Origin: Halostella pelagica
GTDB taxonomy: Archaea; Halobacteriota; Halobacteria; Halobacteriales; Natronoarchaeaceae
Length of the DNA: 64,000 nucleotides
NCBI GenBank assembly: GCA_005954745.1
Contig: CP040678.1
Location: 2,976,001-3,040,000, forward strand
Direction: 5' to 3'
Part shown: positions 10,701 to 18,495 of the stretch, in pieces
Position numbering within the stretch: the stretch's first letter is position 1
Layout: each line of letters starts with the position of its first letter
Notes under the pieces: generated by a model
Database searches by the model: none
Told to the model about the DNA's origin: nothing
What the model saw: the letters and a program-made list of their open reading frames with translations, nothing else
Program-made: the position numbers and the translations under genes

Positions 10701-10818
10701 GGGGTGCGATAGTCTACGACGGTAGGTTGTGGGGTCCCGACGATCACTCCTTCCACATCCGAACGCGGCAGCGGGGCCTCTCGGGATTATCCAGGGGGTA
10801 AACCCCGACTATGATGCC

Positions 10819-10829
10819 GATAATAATAC
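10819..10829 (+). promoter_or_regulatory. TATA-like element for the 10860 lipoprotein gene
   Basis: GATAATAATAC is centred about 35 nt before the ATG at 10860, consistent with a very short leader. Confidence 0.45.
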
Positions 10830-10859
10830 CGAGACAGCCGGATCTGCCCAACTACGCAG

Positions 10860-11792
10860 ATGAAACGATTACCACTCGACCGGAAGCGAATCGGCATCGT
10901 GTTGATCGTCGGGGCACTCGTCCTGGCGGCGGGCTGTACCGGAATCGGTGGCGACGAGACGAACACCGAGACGGAACCGATCGAAAACAGCAGCGCGACT
11001 GCGGGCGACGAAGCTAACGCGACGGACGACGGTCACGACCACGACGGGTCCGCTGAAACGACGACTGCGGCGGACGCCGCGGCGACGGGGAAGATAGCTG
11101 TGGCCGTCAACGGGACCAGACTCGACATCACCGAGGAGTACAACAGTTCCTCTGAAGCGTTCCGTGTGAACGACAGTGCGAACGATGTCTGGCACCGATC
11201 TAACGAAACCGTGACGCTCGCCGAAGCGCTCGCGACGCTCGGTCTCGAAGCGACGACTGAAACTCTCACCCACGACGGGACGACCTACGACGACAGCGCG
11301 AACGGCACTACCGTGACCGTTCGCGTCAACGGCGAGGCGGTCGACCCCGAGCGCTACGAACTGCAAGACGGTGACGAAGTGTGGGTCGTCGCAACGACAT
11401 CCGAGACGAATACCTCCGTCCCGGAGGAACACATCAGGCACGAGGATCTCCACGTCCACGGGAACATCACGTTCGAGGTCGACGGCGAGGAAGTCGACTT
11501 CAGTCGCGATAAGTACCAGAACGCGGACCACAGCCAGTACTTCCACTTCGAGAACGGTGCCGGCGAACCGTGGCACGCACACGCCTGGAACGTGACTCTC
11601 GGATACGGGATGTCGACGCTCGAGGGGATCAACGTGACCGAGGACTCGGTCACCTACGAGAACGAAACCTACGTGGACGGCGAAAACGGGGGGTCGGTTT
11701 CGGTCGAGGTGAACGGCGAACCCGTTGCCCCGAACGGATACGTTCTCAAAGACGGTGATTCGATCCGGATCGTCGTCGACACAGGGGCCTGA
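10860..11792 (+). CDS. Lipoprotein with two beta-grasp-like repeats and a His-rich segment
   Basis: This 310-residue protein has a charged start, a hydrophobic core and the lipobox Leu-Ala-Ala-Gly-Cys (Cys at about residue 24), then a Thr/Glu/Asp linker with His-Asp-His-Asp. The rest consists of two related modules (about 75-180 and 190-308). Each begins with a strand containing Val-Asn-Gly or Val-Asp-Gly-Glu and ends with a strand pair: Val-Arg-Val-Asn-Gly-Glu-Ala-Val then Leu-Gln-Asp-Gly-Asp-Glu-Val-Trp-Val-Val, and Val-Glu-Val-Asn-Gly-Glu-Pro-Val then Leu-Lys-Asp-Gly-Asp-Ser-Ile-Arg-Ile. The Leu-x-Asp-Gly-Asp ending resembles ThiS/MoaD beta-grasp folds. Histidines cluster at the module boundary (HIRHEDLHVHG, then HSQYFHF, HAHAW), which suggests metal binding outside the cell. 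Function is unknown; the fold call is inference. Confidence 0.8.
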   Translation: MKRLPLDRKRIGIVLIVGALVLAAGCTGIGGDETNTETEPIENSSATAGDEANATDDGHDHDGSAETTTAADAAATGKIAVAVNGTRLDITEEYNSSSEAFRVNDSANDVWHRSNETVTLAEALATLGLEATTETLTHDGTTYDDSANGTTVTVRVNGEAVDPERYELQDGDEVWVVATTSETNTSVPEEHIRHEDLHVHGNITFEVDGEEVDFSRDKYQNADHSQYFHFENGAGEPWHAHAWNVTLGYGMSTLEGINVTEDSVTYENETYVDGENGGSVSVEVNGEPVAPNGYVLKDGDSIRIVVDTGA

Positions 11793-11876
11793 GACACCGA
11801 GTTCGTAACAGGAACTGATTGCATTCCATCCGCACCGTCGGGACCAATTACGACACCGAACGACCGAAGGATTTCA

Positions 11877-12533
11877 ATGGGCTTCATCTCGGAAATTCAC
11901 CTCTCGCCACCGAGCACCGCGTTGGGGTCGACGATCCGTGCGGTGTCGAATACCCCCATTCGCTGGGAGTACACGACCGTCGTCGACGACTCAACCGTGC
12001 TGTTCCTTTCGGTGTTCGGTGACGGTTTCGACGAGTTCGAGGCGTCGCTCGACCGAGATCCGACCGTAGCCGATGGCCGCCGGATCGCGACGTTCGCGAA
12101 CCGGTGCGTCTACAGCGTCCGGACGACGGCCGACTGTCAGTTGATCCCTCCGAAGTGCTCCGAACTAGGTATCTTCGTCTTCAACGTAGTGAGCGGGGAC
12201 GGCGGGTGGGTCTTCAGACTACAGATCCCCGACCGAGACGCGTTGCTCGAGTTCAAGGAGCACTGCCGGAAACACGACATCGGGTTTCGAATCGTCCGGT
12301 TACGCGAGTCCGACTACGCCGACGGAGTCGCGGCGGCCGGCCTGACTGACCAGCAGCGAGAACTCCTGCTCAGGGCATTTTACGCCGGGTACTTCGATGT
12401 CCCGCGTCGCGTCTCGCAGAGCGACCTGGCGGATCAACTCGACGTGTCTACGTCCGCTGTCTCCCAACAGCTTCGGAGAGCAATCGAGCAGCTGATAACG
12501 ACGACGATCGACGCTGACAGTTCGGGCTGGTAA
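11877..12533 (+). CDS. HTH-10 family (bacterio-opsin activator type) transcriptional regulator
   Basis: In this 218-residue protein the last 55 residues form the haloarchaeal HTH-10 domain: Leu-Thr-Asp-Gln-Gln-Arg-Glu-Leu-Leu-Leu-Arg-Ala-Phe, then Ala-Gly-Tyr-Phe-Asp-Val-Pro-Arg, then Leu-Ala-Asp-Gln-Leu-Asp-Val-Ser-Thr-Ser-Ala-Val-Ser-Gln-Gln-Leu-Arg. The N-terminal 150 residues are the alpha/beta input domain usually found with it. Such proteins are cytoplasmic regulators whose signal is mostly unknown. It lies 85 nt after the His-rich lipoprotein gene and upstream of the first beta-helix gene, in the same direction, so either may be its target. The ATG at 11877 is the first reasonable start. 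Confidence 0.88.
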   Translation: MGFISEIHLSPPSTALGSTIRAVSNTPIRWEYTTVVDDSTVLFLSVFGDGFDEFEASLDRDPTVADGRRIATFANRCVYSVRTTADCQLIPPKCSELGIFVFNVVSGDGGWVFRLQIPDRDALLEFKEHCRKHDIGFRIVRLRESDYADGVAAAGLTDQQRELLLRAFYAGYFDVPRRVSQSDLADQLDVSTSAVSQQLRRAIEQLITTTIDADSSGW

Positions 12534-12593
12534 CTCCGTTACTTGAGAACGCAAGCGAATCGTCGGCGGTGAACGCGGCGGTACTAGAACTTT

Positions 12594-12604
12594 GTATATA
12601 AAAA
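12594..12604 (+). promoter_or_regulatory. TATA element upstream of the first beta-helix gene
   Basis: GTATATAAAAA lies about 67 nt before the ATG at 12666, so the transcript would have a 5' leader of about 40 nt. Confidence 0.5.
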
Positions 12605-12665
12605 CTGTACAGCTGAATACACAGATATTGGTCATGTCGAGCGCTGAGGATTAGTACAGAAATAA

Positions 12666-14330
12666 ATGAAGCTTCCAAATTTCATTACAGACAAAGAGTA
12701 CGATACGGGAAGTACGGCAACTGAAACCTCAGCGGACGCGGTCGGTTCCGACCGGGAGAACGGACCGCGATCCGCGGCTGGTGCAAAGCGATCGCTTACG
12801 CGTCGGGGATGCCTCAAGAGCGCGGTAGCCACCGGAGTCACCGGTATAGGGATCGCATCGACGGCGAGCGCGTCTAGCAGCGATGGATCGTATTCGGACT
12901 ATTTCGACGAGTACGACACCGTGATCGACATGGTCGAAGCCGGCGCTGACAACACCGGCAGTGAACCTATTACGGATGTACTAAAGGCACACCGAGGCGA
13001 CGACACGCTCCTCGTCTTCCCACCGGGACGCTACTACATGGACGAGCAGTTCCGGTTCACGGGGTTCGAGAACTTCGGGCTACTCGGGAACGACGCGACG
13101 CTCGTTCCGGCGAACTACCACGAGTTCGACGGGCCGCAGTACCGGCTCTTCCGACTCGGCGTGGACTACAGCCCCGGACGTAACCTCTTGGTCGAGGGAT
13201 TCACCGTCGACCAGACCGCCACAGACACCGGTATTCGCGTAATCGACACGTTCGTTGCTGACGGCCTCGAAGTCCGCGACATCACGGTCGACGGCTACCA
13301 CGACAGCGGGACGTGGGGGCCGGGGCTGTTCAACATCACCGACCCCGACGGCAGCGGAATCGTCGAGGGGTTCAGGGCACCCGACGGGGCGGCCTGGGTC
13401 GACGAAACGCCCAACGCCGGAAACCTCTGGCGCGGACCGAGCGGTATCATCGCCAACCAAAACCGCGGGACACTCACGTTCAGGCACTGCGTACTCGGTC
13501 CGTTCCCGGACAACGGCCTGTACGCTTCGGGCGGCACCGGAACGGTCGTCGTCGAGGGAGGCATCTTCAAAAACAGCAACGCGGCGAACGTCCGCATCGG
13601 CGGCGACAGCAGTCGCGTCGAGTGGGTGACCGTCGAGGTCGACGACGCTCGCCCGCAAGACACCAGCCAGCGCGCCATCCGACTCGAAAACGGAGACGAC
13701 CTGCGCGTCGAGGGGGCCGCGGTCCGGGTCACCAACCCGATGCCGACCAGTCACGCCATCTCCGTTATGAACACATGCGAGGGAACTCGCATCGAGAACT
13801 CGACCATCGATATCAGCGGCGACGAGATCAATCAAGGGATCGTCGTTTCGCCGGACGCCGGCGAAACGGTCATCGTCGACACCGATATCACCCACGACAC
13901 GACCGGCGGCTACCCTATCTGGATCCGCGAGAGCGACCGCACCGATCAGGTGCTCTGCGAACACGTCACGGTCTCCGGGCAAGCGGGGGACGACGGCGGG
14001 TTCCGCGACGGCATCCGCTGTGAGCGGGACAACTGTCGCTTCAACGCGGTAACCGTCACTCAACCGTCCGATGTCGATCGCAACGCCCTGGTGAACACGG
14101 GCGATGACTGCCGAATATATAAAGGCGAGTATCGGGCCTCGCAGTACCCGATCGTCGACCTCGGTAGCGGTACCGTCGTCCGCGAAGTACACGCCGAGTC
14201 CTACGACGGGAACGAGGGGGTTTTGCTCTACGACCAGTGCGAGAACGCCGCGCTGAAAAAGAATACCCTCGTCAACGGCGTCAAGGACAACGGCTGCGAC
14301 GGTCTGGTGATGTGGGGGAACACGTTCTAG
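12666..14330 (+). CDS. Tat-exported right-handed beta-helix protein (first copy)
   Basis: In this 554-residue protein a twin-arginine signal (Ser-Leu-Thr-Arg-Arg-Gly-Cys-Leu-Lys) sits unusually far in, at about residues 43-52, after a polar 40-residue leader, and ends with Thr-Ala-Ser-Ala-Ser. The mature part starts with an Asp-Met-Val-Glu-Ala-Gly-Ala-Asp segment typical of pectate-lyase-like folds and then shows repeated short strands with Asn, Asp and Val, as in parallel beta-helices. It should be exported folded and act on or bind surface polysaccharide; lyase activity cannot be shown from the sequence. The paralogue at 16913-18409 shares long identical DNA blocks. The flippase gene lies between them. 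A non-AUG start closer to the Tat motif is possible. Confidence 0.82.
   Translation: MKLPNFITDKEYDTGSTATETSADAVGSDRENGPRSAAGAKRSLTRRGCLKSAVATGVTGIGIASTASASSSDGSYSDYFDEYDTVIDMVEAGADNTGSEPITDVLKAHRGDDTLLVFPPGRYYMDEQFRFTGFENFGLLGNDATLVPANYHEFDGPQYRLFRLGVDYSPGRNLLVEGFTVDQTATDTGIRVIDTFVADGLEVRDITVDGYHDSGTWGPGLFNITDPDGSGIVEGFRAPDGAAWVDETPNAGNLWRGPSGIIANQNRGTLTFRHCVLGPFPDNGLYASGGTGTVVVEGGIFKNSNAANVRIGGDSSRVEWVTVEVDDARPQDTSQRAIRLENGDDLRVEGAAVRVTNPMPTSHAISVMNTCEGTRIENSTIDISGDEINQGIVVSPDAGETVIVDTDITHDTTGGYPIWIRESDRTDQVLCEHVTVSGQAGDDGGFRDGIRCERDNCRFNAVTVTQPSDVDRNALVNTGDDCRIYKGEYRASQYPIVDLGSGTVVREVHAESYDGNEGVLLYDQCENAALKKNTLVNGVKDNGCDGLVMWGNTF
13023..13162 (+). repeat. 140-bp block identical to 17150-17289
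   Basis: By eye this stretch of the first beta-helix gene is identical, base for base, to the same part of the second copy, at a constant offset of 4127. A further 57 bp (13298-13354) are identical to 17425-17481. The flanking sequence is clearly diverged. Confidence 0.85.
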
Positions 14331-14551
14331 CGCACTCGGAACGCGGACACCGGGGGTAGCATGCTGACCGAGGCGACCGGCGAGTGCCCGAGCATTATCT
14401 CCGGGGTTCGGCGGAACGAGGGACCTTAACGAAACGATAATAATCCGTCTCTGGTTGGAAGTAACGCCACCGTGACCGTAGCGAGAAGTACACCCCGCAC
14501 GCGGAACTATCGTCTGCCGGCTTCACCGGCCACTCAGGGCCGAGATGAACC
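14331..14551 (+). promoter_or_regulatory. Intergenic segment upstream of the flippase
   Basis: A TATA-like run GATAATAAT (about 14440-14448) lies some 105 nt before the GTG start, implying a leader of about 75 nt if it is used. I see no gene in this segment. Confidence 0.35.
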
Positions 14552-16657
14552 GTGAACCGGAGCCTCCTGAGCGGCGTTCTCTCAGTCGCCGGTAGCAAGG
14601 TCGTGATCCTGGTCGTCGGCATCCTGACGACGCCGATGCTCGTCCGACTGTTGGGCATCGCCTCGTTCGGTCAGTACTCGTTCGTGCTCTCGACGTTTTC
14701 CGTGTTCATGATCTTCATCAGTTCTGGGATCACGGACGGCGTCCGGAAGTTCATCGCCGAGGAGCGGCCTGTCGCCGACTGGAGCGAACACGTCGTCGGC
14801 TTTTACTTCCGACTGGCACTGCTGTTCGCGGCGGTCGGGGCCGGTCTACTCTGGTACGCAGCCGATTCGGGCGCTATTGCGCGCTTCATCGGTGCGGAGT
14901 TTACGGACTACTTCTACGCGCTCGCCGCGCTGGTCGTCGCCGCACAGTTCCGGTCGTTCGCTCGGAAGACGCTCATGGGTTTCGGGCTCGAACGGTACTC
15001 GGAACCGCTGCAGGTACTCGATACCGTTGCGTTCGTCGCGATCGCGCTTCCGCTCGTTTACCTGGGATACGGGGTTGTGGGTGCGCTCACCGGGCGCGCC
15101 CTCTCGAGTTTCCTCGTCGGGGTGATCGGCCTGGCGCTGATCCATCGGACGTCGTCGCTACGCTACGTGTTCCGCCGGACGCCGCCGAATTTCCCCCGGC
15201 GTTCGATGTTCACGTTCAACTCGATGAGCGTCGTGCTCGTGTTCCTGCTGACATCGCTCTATCACGTCGACGTTCTGATGCTCCAGACGTTCCGAGGGAG
15301 TGCGGACGTCGGAAACTACAAGATCGCGCTCAAGATCGCGGAGTTTCTCTGGTTCATACCGATGACCCTCCAGACTGTCTACGTCCACTCGACATCCGAA
15401 CTCTGGTCGAAGAGCCAACACGCGAAGATATCGTCATTGGCCGCCCGAACCACCCGGTACACGTTCCTCCTCACGGGCGTTATGGCCGTCGGTCTCGCCA
15501 CCCTCTCCGGTATCGTCGTCCCGCTCTACGGCGGTGCCTCCGCGACGGCGGCGACCACCCCGCTCCTTCTCCTGCTTCCGGGCGCTCTCGGGTTCGCCGT
15601 CGCCCGCCCGATCCTCGCCGTCGCACAGGGGAAGGGGAACCTCGCGTACCCCGTTTTCGCAACTGGGATGGCCGCCGTGATCAACCTCTCTCTGAACCTC
15701 GTGTTCATCCCGCTGTACGGGATGGTCGGTGCGGCGGTGGCGACGAGCGTGGGCTACGGTTCGATGGCACTCTTTCACTTCTGGAGCGCTCGAAAGGTCG
15801 GCTTCGACCCGCTCGCGGACGCCCGCCTCGTTCGGGTCGCACTGACGACCGCCTTCGCTGCGCCGGCCATCTTCGCGCTCCCATCGCTCGTCGAGGGCGA
15901 CTTCCTCACACTGGCTGTCGTGCCGCCGCTCGGCTTCGTCATCTTCGGCTGCTGCGCGCTCGTCACGGGAGCGGTCAGCGTCGGCGAGCTACTGAAGGTC
16001 CTTGCCTCGTTCCCGGAACCGATCGGTGGGGTCGCCCGCGATATCTACTGGTCTCTCGACGATAGACGCATCTCGCCGCTGGTCACCAGCACACTGCAGA
16101 ACGTCCTGATCGTGATCGGCGTCCTACTGTTGATCACGGGACTGGGAGTGACGCTCCTGGGACCGAGCGCTGGTTTCGGCGACAGCGCATCCGCCTCGCC
16201 GAACGGGTCCCCCACGACCGTCGAACCGACTACTACCGAGGACGGGAACCCCACGAGCGAGCAACCGACGACAACAGCCGAAACGACAACCGGGGAAGAG
16301 ACAACCGCGGAGGAACGGACGACAACGAACGATAATACGCCCGTCAACAACACGACCGACGACAACACTACTGCCGACAATACGACCGACGACAACACTA
16401 CTGCCGACAATACGACCGACGACAACACTACTGCCGACAATACGACCGACGACAACACTACTGCCGACAATACGACCGACGACAACACTACTGCCGACAA
16501 TACGACCGACGACAACACTACTGCCGACGACAACGAGACGACGACAGAGGACCGGACGACTACCGACGAGCGGGAAGCGACGACGGCGAACGCCACAGTT
16601 GCGGCGAGCGCCAGATCTGAACCGGGCAGCCTTCCGCGAACTCCGACCCGGTTCTGA
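14552..16657 (+). CDS. Polysaccharide flippase (Wzx/MATE-like) with a Thr-rich C-terminal tail
   Basis: In this 701-residue protein residues 1 to about 545 form a polytopic membrane domain with 12-14 helices. It starts Leu-Ser-Gly-Val-Leu-Ser-Val-Ala-Gly-Ser-Lys, and a loop reads Leu-Glu-Arg-Tyr-Ser-Glu-Pro-Leu, as in lipid-linked oligosaccharide flippases. A final helix at about 515-535 is followed by an extracytoplasmic tail of about 160 residues built from Thr, Asn, Asp, Glu and Ala, with six near-perfect copies of a decapeptide (Thr-Thr-Asp-Asp-Asn-Thr-Thr-Ala-Asp-Asn). Many Asn-x-Thr sites suggest heavy glycosylation. The GTG at 14552 is the start; the ATG at 14544 is in another frame and stops quickly. 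It sits between the two beta-helix genes, so export and processing of the same glycan is plausible. Such a tail is unusual for a flippase. Confidence 0.85.
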   Translation: MNRSLLSGVLSVAGSKVVILVVGILTTPMLVRLLGIASFGQYSFVLSTFSVFMIFISSGITDGVRKFIAEERPVADWSEHVVGFYFRLALLFAAVGAGLLWYAADSGAIARFIGAEFTDYFYALAALVVAAQFRSFARKTLMGFGLERYSEPLQVLDTVAFVAIALPLVYLGYGVVGALTGRALSSFLVGVIGLALIHRTSSLRYVFRRTPPNFPRRSMFTFNSMSVVLVFLLTSLYHVDVLMLQTFRGSADVGNYKIALKIAEFLWFIPMTLQTVYVHSTSELWSKSQHAKISSLAARTTRYTFLLTGVMAVGLATLSGIVVPLYGGASATAATTPLLLLLPGALGFAVARPILAVAQGKGNLAYPVFATGMAAVINLSLNLVFIPLYGMVGAAVATSVGYGSMALFHFWSARKVGFDPLADARLVRVALTTAFAAPAIFALPSLVEGDFLTLAVVPPLGFVIFGCCALVTGAVSVGELLKVLASFPEPIGGVARDIYWSLDDRRISPLVTSTLQNVLIVIGVLLLITGLGVTLLGPSAGFGDSASASPNGSPTTVEPTTTEDGNPTSEQPTTTAETTTGEETTAEERTTTNDNTPVNNTTDDNTTADNTTDDNTTADNTTDDNTTADNTTDDNTTADNTTDDNTTADNTTDDNTTADDNETTTEDRTTTDEREATTANATVAASARSEPGSLPRTPTRF
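16352..16528 (+). repeat. 30-bp tandem repeat, six copies, in the flippase tail
   Basis: The unit starts ACGACCGACGACAACACTAC and repeats in frame at 16352, 16382, 16412, 16442, 16472 and 16502; the last copy diverges at its end. The copies are identical at DNA level, which suggests recent expansion and length variation between strains. Confidence 0.92.
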
Positions 16658-16880
16658 CGGCCGACGAAGGGTGTCCGACGGGCCGCAGTCGATGGAACGC
16701 CCGGCGGATACCGAGGCCGTTCATCGGCGTCCGATGGCCACGGGGGAACGGTTGGTTCGGGTGCCGACACGGAGTCAGGCGGAAACTCCGCAGCAGCGTT
16801 GTGGCTTCGTAAAAGCGCGACGGACCGTTTCGGTTGCTCCGGAACACCGCGGAATCGTACATACAGCCCTTATTATATAC

Positions 16881-16888
16881 ATAATAAA
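16881..16888 (+). promoter_or_regulatory. TATA element for the second beta-helix gene
   Basis: ATAATAAA is centred about 28 nt before the GTG at 16913, with further TATA-like sequence at 16872-16879. This supports a leaderless start at 16913. Confidence 0.5.
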
Positions 16889-16912
16889 GATTCGTCTACG
16901 GGAAGTGTCCCC

Positions 16913-18409
16913 GTGACACGAAACGGTTCTACCGGACCGGGGCTCAGTCGTCGTTCGTTTCTCAACCGTGCCTCCGCCGCTACTGTGGTCGCATCCACGG
17001 TCGTGGGGACCGCCGCCGCGCACTCGCTGGGAGACAACTACGGAACGGTCGTCGACATCGTCGACGCGGGTGCGGACAGTGACGGCGGTACCTCGATCAC
17101 GCCGATACTCCGCCGGACAGCCGCCGACGATACGCTACTGAAGTTCCCGCCGGGACGCTACTACATGGACGAGCAGTTCCGGTTCACGGGGTTCGAGAAC
17201 TTCGGGCTACTCGGGAACGACGCGACGCTCGTTCCGGCGAACTACCACGAGTTCGACGGGCCGCAGTACCGGCTCTTCCGACTCGGCGTCGGCGACAGCC
17301 CCGGCCGTAGTCTTCGGTTCGAGGGATTCACCGTCGACCAGACCGCACCCGACACAGGAATTCGGGTGATCAACGCCGAGGTCGAGGACGGTCTAGTCGT
17401 CCGGGATATCGTTGTTCGCGGCCGCCACGACAGCGGGACGTGGGGGCCGGGGCTGTTCAACATCACCGACCCCGACGGCAGTGGGGTCGTAGAGCGGTTT
17501 ACGGCACGCGGCGGGGCGGCCTGGGTCGACGAGACGCCCAACGCCGGGAACCTCTGGCGCGGACCGAGCGGCATCATCGCCAACCGAAACCACGAAGGAA
17601 CGCTCCGGTTCCGGAACTGTGCGCTGGGTGCGTTCCCGGATAACGGCCTCTACGCGTCGGGCGGCACGGGAACGGTCGTCGTCGAGGGCGGGCGCTACCA
17701 GAACAGCGGAACCGCCTCCATACGCCTCGGCGGCCGGCGAGTCGTCGTCGACGGCGCGACCGCCCGCGTCGGCTGGAACCCGGAGAACTACGCCCGACAG
17801 GACCCGATCCGGCTCGACTACGCCGGGTGGGCGACCCTGAAAAACGTCACCGTCGACGTCCCGCGACCGAACGGTATCGGGATCGCAGTCCGGAACGGCG
17901 TCGACGGGGTGACGATCAGGAACGCGTCCATCTCGATGGCGCGTACGCCGACGACCGGCGTCGGGATCAGCCCGCAGGTCGGACCGTCGTATCTGGAAGA
18001 CGTCGAGGTCGAAATGGACGCCAGCGGAAACGCTATCGAGATCCGCGGCGATTCCCCCGGCGAAGTCGGGCTACAGAACGTCCGGATCACCGGTGATGCG
18101 AGCGGGTCTCCCTTGCGTCACGCCATCTACTGCAGCCGCGACCACTGCCAGTTCAGGGGCGTGGATATCGACCAGACGGGCGGGGAAAAGCGCCGCGGGC
18201 TCGAACTCAACGGCCGCGACTACTTGCTCTACGACTGCGATTTCGGGACGACCCACCACCCCGTCGTCGTCAACGGCGACAACGTCTGGGTGGAGGACTG
18301 TCGCTTCGACTCCTACGCGGGCTACGCGTCGCTCAAACTCAACGACGGAGCGGGGTCGATCCGTCTCAAGAACAGTTCGTTCCCCGATGGAGTGGCGGAT
18401 CTTCGGTGA
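16913..18409 (+). CDS. Tat-exported right-handed beta-helix protein (second copy)
   Basis: This is a 498-residue protein from the GTG at 16913. The N-terminus is a compact Tat signal (Leu-Ser-Arg-Arg-Ser-Phe-Leu-Asn-Arg, then Ala-Ala-Thr-Val-Val-Ala-Ser, then Ala-Ala-Ala). The mature part follows its paralogue closely up to about residue 290 (shared Gly-Arg-Tyr-Tyr-Met-Asp-Glu-Gln-Phe-Arg-Phe and Asn-Leu-Trp-Arg-Gly-Pro-Ser-Gly-Ile-Ile-Ala-Asn blocks) and then diverges while keeping the beta-helix repeat rhythm. The open frame continues 38 codons upstream to a TTG, but the TATA position and the normal signal peptide argue for 16913. A role on extracellular polysaccharide is inferred from fold and context. 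Confidence 0.85.
   Translation: MTRNGSTGPGLSRRSFLNRASAATVVASTVVGTAAAHSLGDNYGTVVDIVDAGADSDGGTSITPILRRTAADDTLLKFPPGRYYMDEQFRFTGFENFGLLGNDATLVPANYHEFDGPQYRLFRLGVGDSPGRSLRFEGFTVDQTAPDTGIRVINAEVEDGLVVRDIVVRGRHDSGTWGPGLFNITDPDGSGVVERFTARGGAAWVDETPNAGNLWRGPSGIIANRNHEGTLRFRNCALGAFPDNGLYASGGTGTVVVEGGRYQNSGTASIRLGGRRVVVDGATARVGWNPENYARQDPIRLDYAGWATLKNVTVDVPRPNGIGIAVRNGVDGVTIRNASISMARTPTTGVGISPQVGPSYLEDVEVEMDASGNAIEIRGDSPGEVGLQNVRITGDASGSPLRHAIYCSRDHCQFRGVDIDQTGGEKRRGLELNGRDYLLYDCDFGTTHHPVVVNGDNVWVEDCRFDSYAGYASLKLNDGAGSIRLKNSSFPDGVADLR
17150..17289 (+). repeat. 140-bp block identical to 13023-13162
   Basis: This is the second member of the identical block shared by the two beta-helix genes; see the entry at 13023. 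Identity stops abruptly at both ends. Confidence 0.85.
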
Positions 18410-18460
18410 CTCCGGGAGGTTCGAGAATCACACCACTGGATCCCCGTCGTTTACCGGGTC

Positions 18461-18469
18461 TATAATAAT
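18461..18469 (+). promoter_or_regulatory. TATA-like element for the GT2 gene at 18496
   Basis: TATAATAAT is centred about 31 nt before the ATG at 18496. Confidence 0.5.
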
Positions 18470-18495
18470 CAGTCGCGGGGACGCACTCCGACGAA

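Larger units (their letters stand above)
10073..10859 (+). other. Structured intergenic region without a convincing protein gene
   Basis: The frames here encode basic, Arg/Ser/Val-rich shadows unlike haloarchaeal proteins. The DNA instead holds a G-quadruplex motif (10310-10329), a nested hairpin (10364-10427), a 14-bp inverted repeat (10441-10518) enclosing a 10-bp palindrome (10475-10484), and a canonical TATA element (10691-10700) with no gene at the expected distance. One short minus-strand frame (10460 downwards, starting MTYSSPYEVTPTDVVEEF) has GC-rich third positions for its first 25 codons and could be a gene remnant. The stretch is either a non-coding RNA locus or decayed mobile DNA. 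Confidence 0.5.

Noticed and set aside
14544..14600. ATG at 14544 as start of the flippase
   Set aside because: It is in another frame and stops after 16 codons; the GTG at 14552 is in the flippase frame.
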